Origin: Nocardia terpenica
GTDB lineage: Bacteria > Actinomycetota > Actinomycetes > Mycobacteriales > Mycobacteriaceae
Assembly (NCBI RefSeq): GCF_013186535.1
Contig: NZ_JABMCZ010000001.1
Span: 930,001-994,000, forward strand
DNA length: 64,000 nucleotides
Direction: 5' to 3'
Of this stretch, positions 45,288 to 54,469 are shown one piece after another (position 1 is the stretch's first letter; the number at the start of each line of letters is the position of its first letter). The position numbers and the translations under genes are program-made. The notes beneath the pieces were generated by a model. The model searched no databases and had not been told where the DNA came from. It worked only from the letters and a program-made list of their open reading frames with translations.

Positions 45288-45323
45288 CTCGCTGCTGTGA
45301 GCAGATCTGCTCACAGCAGCGAG
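45288..45323. promoter_or_regulatory. 36-bp perfect palindrome upstream of clpP operon
   Basis: Half-site CTCGCTGCTGTGAGCAGA followed immediately by its full complement, with no mismatch and no spacer. It is 39-74 nt upstream of the clpP start. Candidate operator of the ClgR/PopR-like regulator at 42841, or a hairpin adjoining the element at 45324. Confidence 0.85.
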
Positions 45324-45348
45324 ATCCCGGCCAAAAGCATGCCGGGAT
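45324..45348. repeat. Hairpin element, copy 5 (inverted)
   Basis: ATCCCGGC - CAAAAGCAT - GCCGGGAT, beginning directly after the 36-bp palindrome and running into the 23-nt array. Confidence 0.75.
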
Positions 45349-45501
45349 GGCGAGGGATAGCGTGCCGGGATGGCGAGGGAAAGCGCGCCGGGATGGCGAG
45401 GGAAAGCGCGCCGGGATGGCGAGGGAAAGCGCGCCGGGATGGCGAGGGATAGCGTGCCGGGATGGCGAGGGAAAGCGCGCCGGGATGGCGAGGGAAATGT
45501 C
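45341..45501. repeat. Tandem array, 23-nt unit
   Basis: Seven contiguous units starting at 45341, 45364, 45387, 45410, 45433, 45456 and 45479. The unit begins GCCGGGATGGCGAGGGAAAG; units differ at one or two bases. On the minus strand each unit includes CATCCCGGC-GCGCTTT, the left half of the hairpin element. Confidence 0.92.
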
Positions 45502-45539
45502 GCCCCGATCCCGGCGTGCTTCTGGCCGGGATCGGGGCG
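45501..45539. repeat. Hairpin element, copy 6 (long stem)
   Basis: CGCCCCGATCCCGGC pairs with GCCGGGATCGGGGCG (15 bp) around GTGCTTCTG. It closes the 23-nt array and lies 6 nt from the pepN stop codon (minus strand), so it is also a likely pepN terminator. Confidence 0.8.
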
Positions 45540-45545
45540 CTGAAC

Positions 45546-48134
45546 CTAGCTGGCGTCGAAAGACCTTGCGCGCAAGGAGCGTTCGATGCCTGCCTTGCCC
45601 TCGAGGACCAGGCGGCGGAGGGCGGGTGGGTGGTCGCCGGTCAGGAAGCGGTCGGCGGCGGCGACGGCCTCCGGGGTGATGGCCCAGGTGGGGTAGAGGT
45701 CGATCACGACGGTCTGGGCGACCTCGCTGGAGCGGCGCTCCCACACCCCGGGCACGTCCGCGAAATACCGGTCGACGTAGGGCGCCAGCAGGTCCGCCTG
45801 GCCGATGGGGGCGAAGCCCGTGACGATCGCGCGGGTGGTGATGTTGGGCACCGAATCGTCGTGCACGACCGTGTCCCACGCCTGCTCCTTGACCGCCGCC
45901 TGCGGGCGCATGGCCCCGGCGGTGGCGGCCTGGCGCCGACCGGTGGCGGTCGGATCGCGCCGCAATTCGGCGTCGATGAACGGGGTTTCGAGGCCGTCGG
46001 CATCGATCGCCCCGGCCGCGGCCAGCGCCTGCACGATCCGCCAGCGCAGATCGGTGTCGACCTCCAGCCCCGCCAGCCCGACCGTTGCCGGGTCGGCGTC
46101 GAGCAGCCGCCGCAGCACCTCGAGCTGCGCCGCCGTGGCCGGTCCCCGGGTGAGCGCATTGGCAAACGCCAGCTGGTGGTCCGAACCGGGCTCGGCCGCC
46201 CGGGCCAGCTCCAGCAGCCGCCCGGTGAACTCGGGCCAGCCGGTCTCCCGCGCCCACACCGGATCCGCGTAGCTGGCCAGGGCCGTCTGCGTCTGCAACA
46301 GAAGCCGTTGCACCACACCGATTTCCGTCTCGGCCGCGATACCGCGCTGCACCAGCGCGGCGAAATCGCGGGCCCGCATCTCGGCCTGGCGGGTCATCTC
46401 CCAGGCGGCCGACCAGCACAGCGTGCGCGGCAGCGACTCGGAGATGTCGGCGATGCGCGCCACCACCGTGTCCAGCGATTCCGGATCCAGCCGCACCGAG
46501 CAGTAGGTGAGGTCGTCGTCGTTGATCAGCACCAGCTTGCCGCGCTCGACGCCCACCAGCTCCGGCACCTCGGTCCGCTCGACCGGGTCGACGTCGAGCT
46601 CGACGCGCTTGGTGCGCACCAGCTTTCCGTCCCGGTCGTCGTAGACGCCGACGGTCAGTCGGTGCACGCGCCGCTCGCCCGCGCCCGGGGCCGCCCCCTC
46701 CTGAAGCACCGCGAACCGGGTGAACTTGCCGTCGACGACCTCGAAATCGGGCCGCAGCGTGTTCAGGCCGGTGGTCTTCAACCACTGCGCGCCCCAGCTG
46801 GAAAGGTCACGGCCGGAAGCCTTTTCGAGCGCGCCGACCAGATCGTCGAAGGTGGCGTTGCCGTAGGCGTGCGCGGCGAAGTAGTCGCGCAGGCCCGCCA
46901 GGAACGGCTCCAGCCCGACGTAGGCGACCAGCTGCTTGAGCACCGAAGCGCCCTTGGCATAGGTGATTCCGTCGAAGTTCACCTCCACCGCGGCCAGGTC
47001 CGGGATGTCCGCGGCGATCGGGTGGGTGGACGGCAGCTGATCCTGCCGGTACGCCCACGACTTCTCGAGATTCGCGAAAGTGGTCCAGGCGCCGGTGTAT
47101 TCGGTCACCTGCGACTGGCACAGCACCGAGGCGAAGGTGGCGAACGACTCGTTCAGCCACAGGTCGTCCCACCACTTCATGGTGACCAGATCGCCGAACC
47201 ACATGTGCGCCATCTCGTGCAGCAGGGTCTCCGCGCGCCGCTCGTAGGAGGCGCGAGTCACCTTGGAGCGGAACACGTAATCCTCGAGGAAGGTGACCGC
47301 GCCCGCGTTCTCCATGGCCCCGGCATTGAACTCGGGCACGAACAACTGGTCGTACTTGCCGAAGGCGTACGGCACGCCGAAGTTGCGGTGGTAGAAGCCG
47401 AAGCCCTGCTTGGTCTCGGTGAAAAGCCGTTCGGCGTCCATGAATTCGTCCAGCGAGGCGCGGCAGAAGATGCCCAGCGGGATGCTGCCGTGCTCGTCGG
47501 TGTAGGTGTCGGTCCACTTGGCGTACGGCCCGGCGATCAGCGCCACCAGGTAGGTGCTCATGCGCGGGGTGGTGGCGAAGGTGTGCCGCAGCACCCCGCC
47601 GGTCTTCTGCGAGTCGACGAGCGCGCCGTTGGAGATCACCTCCCAGTCCGCGGGCGCGGTGACGGTCAGGTCGTAGGTGGCCTTGAGGTCGGGCTGATCG
47701 AAGCAGGCGAACATGCGCTTGGCGTCGGCCGTTTCGAACTGCGAGTACAGATACACCGCGTCGTCGGTGGGATCGACGAACCGGTGCAGGCCCTCGCCGG
47801 TGTGCGAGTATTCGCAGTCGGCCTCGACCACGAGCTCGTTGTGCTCGGCGAGGCCGGTGAGGGTGAGGCCCTTCGATTCGTCGTAGTCGCCGATCTCGAG
47901 CGGGACACCGTTGAGGACGGCCGAGCGGACCCCGGCGGCGACGATGTCGACGAAGGTCTCCGCGCCCGCGGTGGCGGTGAACGTGACGGTGGATCGCGAG
48001 AAGAACGTGTCACCGGTGGCCGCGGCGGGGTTGGTGGGCTGCCCGGTCAGATCGAGTTCGACACGATAGTTCTGCACGCCGATCGTCGCGGCGCGTGCGA
48101 TCGCCTGCTCACGGGTGAGGTTCGGTGCGGACAA
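45546..48134 (-). CDS. pepN: Aminopeptidase N (M1 family)
   Basis: An 862-residue cytosolic zinc aminopeptidase. The exopeptidase motif GAMEN is at residues 272-276 and the zinc motif HEMAH at 306-310 with E329 (LNESF) as third ligand. The C-terminal half is the ERAP1-like helical domain. TTG 48134 is chosen because GAAGGAG lies 5 nt upstream and the protein then begins like the mycobacterial homologue (SAPNLTREQA); the GTG two codons upstream is too close to this site. Corresponds to Rv2467. Confidence 0.93.
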   Translation of the reverse strand: MSAPNLTREQAIARAATIGVQNYRVELDLTGQPTNPAAATGDTFFSRSTVTFTATAGAETFVDIVAAGVRSAVLNGVPLEIGDYDESKGLTLTGLAEHNELVVEADCEYSHTGEGLHRFVDPTDDAVYLYSQFETADAKRMFACFDQPDLKATYDLTVTAPADWEVISNGALVDSQKTGGVLRHTFATTPRMSTYLVALIAGPYAKWTDTYTDEHGSIPLGIFCRASLDEFMDAERLFTETKQGFGFYHRNFGVPYAFGKYDQLFVPEFNAGAMENAGAVTFLEDYVFRSKVTRASYERRAETLLHEMAHMWFGDLVTMKWWDDLWLNESFATFASVLCQSQVTEYTGAWTTFANLEKSWAYRQDQLPSTHPIAADIPDLAAVEVNFDGITYAKGASVLKQLVAYVGLEPFLAGLRDYFAAHAYGNATFDDLVGALEKASGRDLSSWGAQWLKTTGLNTLRPDFEVVDGKFTRFAVLQEGAAPGAGERRVHRLTVGVYDDRDGKLVRTKRVELDVDPVERTEVPELVGVERGKLVLINDDDLTYCSVRLDPESLDTVVARIADISESLPRTLCWSAAWEMTRQAEMRARDFAALVQRGIAAETEIGVVQRLLLQTQTALASYADPVWARETGWPEFTGRLLELARAAEPGSDHQLAFANALTRGPATAAQLEVLRRLLDADPATVGLAGLEVDTDLRWRIVQALAAAGAIDADGLETPFIDAELRRDPTATGRRQAATAGAMRPQAAVKEQAWDTVVHDDSVPNITTRAIVTGFAPIGQADLLAPYVDRYFADVPGVWERRSSEVAQTVVIDLYPTWAITPEAVAAADRFLTGDHPPALRRLVLEGKAGIERSLRARSFDAS

Positions 48135-48255
48135 GGACACTCCTTCACTGGTCGGCCCCGGCGCCCGGGTGCGGGCGCAACGATGCCCAGAATGCCATGT
48201 CGGAGCGCGCGGTCGCCCTGGGTAGGCTGAGCCTCGTCGAAAACGAGGAGGACAG

Positions 48256-49089
48256 GTGAAGCACATCCACGCGGGCAAGGTGCGCGATCTCTACGAGGAC
48301 GGCGATTCGCTGATTCTCGTCGCCTCCGACCGGGTCTCGGTGTACGACGTGGTGCTGCCTACGCCGATCCCGGACAAGGGCGCGCTGCTGACCCAGCTGT
48401 CGAACTGGTGGTTCCGCTACCTGTCCGACGTGCCCAACCACGTGCTGTCCACCACCGATGTCCCGGCCGAATTCGCCGGGCGCGCGGTGCGGGTGAAGCC
48501 GCTGAAGATGGTGCAGGTGGAGTGCATCGCCCGCGGGTACCTGTCCGGTTCCGGCCTGAAGGAGTACCAGCGCACCGGCTCGGTGTCCGGGGTGGCGCTG
48601 CCGCCCGGGCTGCGCGAGGGCGACAAGCTGCCCGAGCCGATCTTCACCCCGACCACCAAGGCGTCGCAGGGCCACGACGAGCCCATCGCCTTCGCCGATG
48701 TGGTGCGCCAGGAGGGCCGCGAGGTCGCCGAGCGCCTGCGCGAGCTCACCCTCGCGATCTACACCCGCGGCGCGGCCTACGCCGCCGAGCGTGGCGTGAT
48801 CATCGCCGACACCAAGGTCGAATTCGGTTGGGACGGCGACGTTCTCACCCTCGGCGACGAGGTGCTGACCTCCGACTCCTCCCGCTACTGGCCCGCCGCG
48901 CAGTGGTCGCCCGGCCACCCGCAGCCCTCGTTCGACAAGCAGTTCGTCCGCGACTGGGCCACCTCCACCGGCTGGGACAAAGAGCCTCCCGGCCCGGAGA
49001 TCCCCGCCGACATCGTGGCCGCCACCCGCGCGAAATACGCCGAGGCGTATGCGCTCATCACCGGCGAGGAGTGGTCACAACTCCACTGA
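48256..49089 (+). CDS. purC: Phosphoribosylaminoimidazole-succinocarboxamide synthase
   Basis: A 277-residue SAICAR synthetase, the purine biosynthesis step that joins CAIR to aspartate using ATP. Motifs are GKVRDLYE at the N-terminus, ECIARGYLSGSGLKEY, TPTTKASQGHDE and IIADTKVEFGWD. GTG 48256 follows a strong GAGGAGGAC site. Most organisms keep it with other pur genes, but here it stands alone next to pepN. The 3' end overlaps the convergent ferredoxin-reductase gene by 15 nt. Confidence 0.96.
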   Translation: MKHIHAGKVRDLYEDGDSLILVASDRVSVYDVVLPTPIPDKGALLTQLSNWWFRYLSDVPNHVLSTTDVPAEFAGRAVRVKPLKMVQVECIARGYLSGSGLKEYQRTGSVSGVALPPGLREGDKLPEPIFTPTTKASQGHDEPIAFADVVRQEGREVAERLRELTLAIYTRGAAYAAERGVIIADTKVEFGWDGDVLTLGDEVLTSDSSRYWPAAQWSPGHPQPSFDKQFVRDWATSTGWDKEPPGPEIPADIVAATRAKYAEAYALITGEEWSQLH

Positions 49090-50295
49090 GGTGTCCGCCA
49101 AACGCTGCGGATCCACCGGATCGCCGGACTGAATGAGCTGCTTGATCCGCTCGGTGACGTCCCAGACGTTGACGTTCATCCCCGCCAGCACCCGGTTGCC
49201 GGAATCGAGCCAGAACGCCACGAATTCGCGTGCGTCGGTATCGCCGCGCACGACGACCGTGGCCTCCTGATCGGGCGCGACGTATCCGGTGTACTCCATC
49301 CCGAGGTCGTACTGATCGGTGAAGAAGTACGGCAGCCGGTCGTAGGCCGCGGGCCTGCCGAGCATGGTCCGCGCGGCCACGGCGGGCTGGTTGAGCGCAT
49401 TCGCCCAGTGCTCCACCCGGATTCGCCGACCCAGCACCGGATGCTGCTGTTCGGCGATGTCGCCGACGGCCACGATGTCCGGGTCGCTGGTCGCCAGGCT
49501 CTCGTCCACCAGCACGCCGCCCTCCACCGCGAGCCCGGCGTCGGCGGCCGGTTCCACGTTCGGGCGGGCGCCGACCGCGAGCAGCACGGCGTCGGCCGCG
49601 ATCTCGGTGTCGTCGTCGAGCCGCACGCCGGTGGCCCGGCCGTCCGCGGTGACGATCGCCGCGACCGCGACCCCGCACCGCAGATCCACCCCGTGGGCGC
49701 GGTGCAGATCGGCGAAGACCTCACCCATCCGCGTGCCGAGCGCGGCCCGCAGCGGCACCGGCTCGGTCTCCAGCACGGTCACCTCGACACCGGCCGCCCG
49801 GGCCGCGGCGGTCACCTCCAGCCCGATCCAGCCCGCGCCGATCACCGCCAGCCGCCGGATCGAGCCGAACAGGGCGAGGAGAGCGTCGGACTCCTCGATG
49901 GTGCGCAGCACGTGCACGCCCTCGGCGTCCGCGCCGGGCAGCGGCAGCCGCCGCGGCCGGGACCCGGTCGCGAGCGCCAGCTTGTCGTAGTGCAGGGTCG
50001 AACCATCCGGCAGCGCAACGGTTTTCGAGGCCCGATCGATCGCGGACACGGTGGTGCCGAGCATGAGCTCCACGTGATGGTCGCGGTACCACTGCGCGGC
50101 GTGCACGGTGAAGTCGGGCAGCGCCTTCTTGCCGAGCAGGTGTTCCTTCGACAGCGGGGGCCGCTCGTAGGGGAGGCGCTCCTCCTCGGTGATCAGCGTG
50201 ATCGAACCGTCGAAGTCGTTGTCGCGCAACGCCTCCGCGAGTTTCGCCGCGGCCAGCCCACCGCCGACGAGGACGAACCTGGAATCTGTGGTCAT
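49075..50295 (-). CDS. FAD-dependent pyridine nucleotide-disulphide oxidoreductase (ferredoxin reductase type)
   Basis: A 406-residue flavoprotein. FAD-binding GGGLAAAKLAEAL is at residues 11-23, the NAD-binding AVIGAGWIGLEV at about 150, and DIVAVGDIAE close to 280. The C-terminal reductase domain starts near 320. It resembles ferredoxin reductases that feed electrons to cytochromes P450 or dioxygenases; no partner is adjacent. Start ATG 50295 follows GGAGG. It is divergent from the DsbA-like gene. Confidence 0.9.
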   Translation of the reverse strand: MTTDSRFVLVGGGLAAAKLAEALRDNDFDGSITLITEEERLPYERPPLSKEHLLGKKALPDFTVHAAQWYRDHHVELMLGTTVSAIDRASKTVALPDGSTLHYDKLALATGSRPRRLPLPGADAEGVHVLRTIEESDALLALFGSIRRLAVIGAGWIGLEVTAAARAAGVEVTVLETEPVPLRAALGTRMGEVFADLHRAHGVDLRCGVAVAAIVTADGRATGVRLDDDTEIAADAVLLAVGARPNVEPAADAGLAVEGGVLVDESLATSDPDIVAVGDIAEQQHPVLGRRIRVEHWANALNQPAVAARTMLGRPAAYDRLPYFFTDQYDLGMEYTGYVAPDQEATVVVRGDTDAREFVAFWLDSGNRVLAGMNVNVWDVTERIKQLIQSGDPVDPQRLADTSVEL

Positions 50296-50430
50296 GAAAA
50301 CCTCCGGGGACGGCAACCAGGTTTCTCGACCCTAACTCGCCCCGATGGGAAATATCCGGAAGTTCCCGTCGTTGATGAGAATCGACGGTGTTACCACCCC
50401 GCCTCCCCCATTTTTCGAGAGGACGACGAC

Positions 50431-51069
50431 GTGAGCGGAACGAAGGACAAGGTCGACTTCTGGTTCGACCCGCTGTGCCCGTGGTGCTGGATCACCTCCC
50501 GGTGGATCCTCGAGGTCGAGAAGGTCCGCGACATCGAGACCCACTTCCACGTGATGAGCCTGTCCGTGCTGAACGAGAACCGCGACAACCTGCCGGAGCA
50601 GTACGTCGAGCTGCTGAAGACCGGCTGGGCCCCGGTGCGGGTGGCGATCGCCGCCGCGCAGAAGCACGGCGACGAGGTGTTGTCCCCGCTCTACACCGCG
50701 ATGGGCACCCGCATCCACAACCGCCGCGACGAGTACATGGGCGAGGACCGGGCCAAGTCGCTGGCCGCGGTCATCGCCGATTCGCTCGACGAGGTCGGCC
50801 TGCCCGCCGAGCTGGCGCAGGCCGCCGACAGCGAAGAATTCGACGAGGCGCTGCGCGTCAGCCACCACGCGGGCATGGACAAGGTGGGCCCGGACGTCGG
50901 CACCCCCACCATCCACATCAACGACGTGGCCTTCTTCGGGCCGGTCCTGTCCCGCATCCCGCGCGGCGAACAGGCGGGCAAGCTGTGGGACGGCGCGGTC
51001 GCCCTGGCCGCCTACCCGCACTTCTTCGAGCTCAAGCGCACCCGCACCGAGGACCCCACGTTCGATTAG
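50431..51069 (+). CDS. Mycothiol-dependent DsbA-family oxidoreductase (Rv2466c-like)
   Basis: A 212-residue thioredoxin-fold protein with a helical insertion. The active site CPWC is at residues 16-19 (FDPLCPWCW), the cis-Pro loop around GTPTIHIN. The mycobacterial homologue reduces substrates with mycothiol and activates nitro prodrugs. GTG 50431 follows GAGAGGACG. Cytoplasmic, no signal peptide. Its presence fits a mycothiol-using actinomycete. Confidence 0.9.
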   Translation: MSGTKDKVDFWFDPLCPWCWITSRWILEVEKVRDIETHFHVMSLSVLNENRDNLPEQYVELLKTGWAPVRVAIAAAQKHGDEVLSPLYTAMGTRIHNRRDEYMGEDRAKSLAAVIADSLDEVGLPAELAQAADSEEFDEALRVSHHAGMDKVGPDVGTPTIHINDVAFFGPVLSRIPRGEQAGKLWDGAVALAAYPHFFELKRTRTEDPTFD

Positions 51070-51114
51070 GAACGACGGGCGGTGGCCACGCCGCGATGAA
51101 GGGGTGCGGCGTGG

Positions 51115-52158
51115 TTACTGCGGGAGGCTCGGGGCCTCGCCGTAATGCCCTGCGGCGGGCGGATATCCGGGCGGCGGGGTGGTCGCCTGCGGCGGCGCGG
51201 ACGGGCGCAGGAACAGCTTGCCGTGCCGGGTGCGGTCGCGCAGCGCCCACATGCGCCAGGTCAGCACCGGGTGCGAGGACAGGGCATTGGCGATCCAGAC
51301 GAACAGGCCCTTTTCCTGCGACGCGCGATTCGCCATCTCGTCGAAGCCGACCAGCGAGTTCAGATATTTGCCACCCGCGAGCACGCGCATCGCGCCCGGT
51401 GCGCCGCCGGGGCGGTTGCAGAAGCCGTGATTGTCGGCGGTGTACTCCTGGGCGCGGATGAGCGAGCTGCCGAGGATCGGCAGGAACGGCACCAGGAACA
51501 TGCCCAGCTGCCGCCAGTAGGACACGTGCCCGGCGGCGATGTGGCCGACCTCGTGGCCGATGATGAACGCCAGCGCCTCGGGATCGCGGGCCCGGCCGCC
51601 GACCTCGAACAGATCGCTGTAGACCACCACGTAGCGCCGGAATCCGTGGCCGGACGCGAACGCGTTGATCTGTCCGTTGCCGAGCAGCACGTAGGCGTCG
51701 GGAACCGTGGCCAGGCCGTAGCGGGCCGCGGCCTCCGCGACCATCCGGTAGCCCTCGGGAAATTGAGTGGGCGACATCCGGACCGCGTTGACCCGCTGCA
51801 TCGCGTAGTTCACGCCGCGGCCGAACCACAGCAGCACCGGCGCGGCCAGCAGGGCCAGCGCGTAATCGCTGACATAACCCAGCAGCAGCAACCCGATCGC
51901 GACCAGATAGGCGAGCGCCGTCGCCACGATCACGATCACCAGCAGCGGGATCTCCCAGCTGTGCCGGGCGGGCCGCCCGTACGGTGACAGGCCGCGCGGG
52001 CCCTGCGCGGCCGGAACCTGCGGCGGGACATACGGCGCCTGCGGCGCCCATCCGGGCGCGCCGAGTCGGGGGTCCCAGCCGGTCATCCCCGTGACGGGAT
52101 TCCAGCCCGGCGGCTGTGCGGGCGAGGTGGATCGTGCCCACTGGTCGTCTGACTGCAT
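51115..52158 (-). CDS. M48-family membrane zinc metalloprotease
   Basis: A 347-residue protein: a proline-rich N-terminus (residues 1-65), two membrane helices (about 70-110), the zinc motif HEVGH at 202-206, third ligand E238 in QEYTADNHG, and a proline-rich tail. The arrangement is that of HtpX-like M48B peptidases that degrade damaged membrane proteins. ATG 52158 was chosen; upstream frame adds charged residues without support. It is divergent from rpiB. Confidence 0.88.
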   Translation of the reverse strand: MQSDDQWARSTSPAQPPGWNPVTGMTGWDPRLGAPGWAPQAPYVPPQVPAAQGPRGLSPYGRPARHSWEIPLLVIVIVATALAYLVAIGLLLLGYVSDYALALLAAPVLLWFGRGVNYAMQRVNAVRMSPTQFPEGYRMVAEAAARYGLATVPDAYVLLGNGQINAFASGHGFRRYVVVYSDLFEVGGRARDPEALAFIIGHEVGHIAAGHVSYWRQLGMFLVPFLPILGSSLIRAQEYTADNHGFCNRPGGAPGAMRVLAGGKYLNSLVGFDEMANRASQEKGLFVWIANALSSHPVLTWRMWALRDRTRHGKLFLRPSAPPQATTPPPGYPPAAGHYGEAPSLPQ

Positions 52159-52258
52159 GTCGAGCACCCTATCCGTGCGCACTCTCCGCGACCCCGCCCA
52201 GGATCCACGCCGCGGCCCGGGACGAATGCGCTCGCGACCGCCTGACACAATCACGTCC

Positions 52259-52719
<461 letters not shown>

Positions 52720-52720
<1 letters not shown>

Positions 52721-53532
52721 TGCCCGAGGGACATACCCTGCACCGCCTGGCGACGCTGCACCACCGCCGCTTCGCCGGGGGTGTGGTGCGGGTCTCCAGT
52801 CCGCAGGGGCGCTTCGCCGACGGCGCGGCGCTGGTGGACGGGCACGTGCTGACCCGGGCCGAGGCGTGGGGCAAACACCTGCTGCACCACTATGATTCGG
52901 GCCTGGTCGTGCACGTGCATCTCGGCCTGTACGGGACGTTCACCGAATCGCCTGCGCCGCTGACGAATCCGGTCGGGCAGGTGCGGATGCGCATGATCGG
53001 GGCCGGTCGGGCCGAGCAGGCGTTCGGCGCGGATCTGCGCGGCCCCACCGCCTGCGAGGTGCTGCACCGGCCCGAGGTCGAGGCGCTCACCGCGCGCCTG
53101 GGCCCGGATCCGTTGCGCCGCAACGCCGATCCGGACCGCGCCTGGCAGCGCATCCACCGCTCGACGCGCTCGCTGGGCTCGCTGCTGATGGACCAGGCGG
53201 TGCTGGCCGGGGTCGGTAATGTCTACCGCGCGGAACTGCTGTTCCGGCACGGGATCTCGCCGCGGCGGCGGGGTCGCGACCTGACCGCCGCCGAATGGGG
53301 CGAGCTGTGGACCGATCTGGTCGAGCTCATGCGCATCGGTGTGCGCCGGGGCAAGATCGTGGTGGTCCGGCCCGAACACGACCACGGCGCACCGTCGTAC
53401 GCGGAAGGCAGGCCCCGCACCTACGTGTACCGGCGGGCGGGGGAGCCGTGCCGACTGTGCGGCGCGACGGTTCTGCACTCGGTGCTGGAGGGGCGAAACC
53501 TGTTCTGGTGCCCCACCTGTCAGCCCGGCTGA
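52720..53532 (+). CDS. Fpg/Nei-family DNA glycosylase/AP lyase
   Basis: A 270-residue base-excision enzyme. The N-terminal P2-E3 (MPEGHTLHR) supplies the Schiff-base proline and catalytic Glu. A helix-two-turn-helix is around DQAVLAGVGNVYRAELLF and the zinc finger is CRLCGATVLHSV followed by CPTC. ATG overlaps the rpiB stop. It corresponds to Nei-type Rv2464c. Exact lesion preference is not given by the sequence. Confidence 0.93.
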
Positions 53533-53535
53533 CGA

Positions 53536-54405
53536 TCAGAAATCGCCGCCGCCGCCGAAGTCTCCGCCCCCGAAGTCGCCCCCACCGAAATCGCCGAATC
53601 CGCCGCCGCTGTCGCCACCGAAGTCACCGAACCCGCTGCCGCCGCCGTAGTCTCCGCCCCAGCCGCCGTTGTCGTATCCACCGCCGTCGTATCCACCGGC
53701 GTCGTACCCGGCCTGGTCGCCCGCGTCGAAGCCCGCCTGATACCCGGCGTCGTAGCCGGAGCCGTAGCCGCCCTCGAATCCGGAAGCGCCGTAGGCGACG
53801 CCGGACATGCCGCTGAACAGGGCGTCGAACAGCAGCGCCGAACCGACACCCCAGGCCCCGGCGACCAGCGCGGTCTTCCACCACGGCTCGGAATACCACC
53901 CGGCCGGGACCGGACGGCCCGCGACATACCCGCCGGGGTAGTAATTGGGCGTCTGCGCCGTCGGATTCGGCGACGCCTCGATGCGGCGGCCGTCGTAATC
54001 GATGGTGCGGTCCTCGGTGACCCGACCGGCCCGGCTCTGCCCGTCCAGTTCCGGCACCGCCGGTCCGGGATCCAGGCCCATGGCCTCGCGGGCCGCGCGC
54101 ACGTAGTAGAGCCCTTCCAGCGCAGTCTCTTTGGCCAGCCGGGTCTGCGGCACGGTGGTGGCCTGCTCGATCTGCGAACCGGCCGCGTTCAGCCGCTCAC
54201 CGGCGTCGGCCAGGGCCTGTTTGGATGCGTCGTTGCTGCCGGTCAGGTTGTACACCTGCCCGCCCAGGCGTTCGATGAGCCGGCGCGCGTCGGCCTTGGC
54301 ATCGGCGAGCTGCTCGGCCTGGCGATTGCGTGTGGAGCGTCCGGCGAATGTCACCACGACGAACACGATCAGCACGAGCACCAACAGGATCAGCAGAAGT
54401 CCCAC
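53536..54405 (-). CDS. Membrane-anchored protein with glycine-rich C-terminal repeats (DUF1542-like)
   Basis: A 289-residue protein. One N-terminal helix (VGLLLILLVLVLIVFVVVTF) is followed by a helical region (LADAKADARRLIERLGG, QALADAGERLNAAGSQI) and a tail of about 80 residues made of Gly, Asp, Tyr and Phe (repeats such as GYDAGYQAGFDAG and FGGGDFGGG). GTG 54405 is the assumed start. The family is tentative; the tail could mediate self-association. It converges on the Nei/Fpg gene with 3 nt between stops. Confidence 0.65.
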   Translation of the reverse strand: MGLLLILLVLVLIVFVVVTFAGRSTRNRQAEQLADAKADARRLIERLGGQVYNLTGSNDASKQALADAGERLNAAGSQIEQATTVPQTRLAKETALEGLYYVRAAREAMGLDPGPAVPELDGQSRAGRVTEDRTIDYDGRRIEASPNPTAQTPNYYPGGYVAGRPVPAGWYSEPWWKTALVAGAWGVGSALLFDALFSGMSGVAYGASGFEGGYGSGYDAGYQAGFDAGDQAGYDAGGYDGGGYDNGGWGGDYGGGSGFGDFGGDSGGGFGDFGGGDFGGGDFGGGGDF

Positions 54406-54469
54406 ACCGACAAGGGTACGCGGCGCCCGAATATTGCCGATTGCTTGCCTATCGGCCCGGACGCCCGGT

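Noticed and set aside
43541..45501. The 50-nt and 23-nt arrays as CRISPR arrays
   Set aside because: Units are contiguous with no unique spacers, and no cas gene is present.
45462..48230. 922-codon plus-strand frame opposite pepN
   Set aside because: Shadow of PepN, which has intact GAMEN and HExxH motifs.
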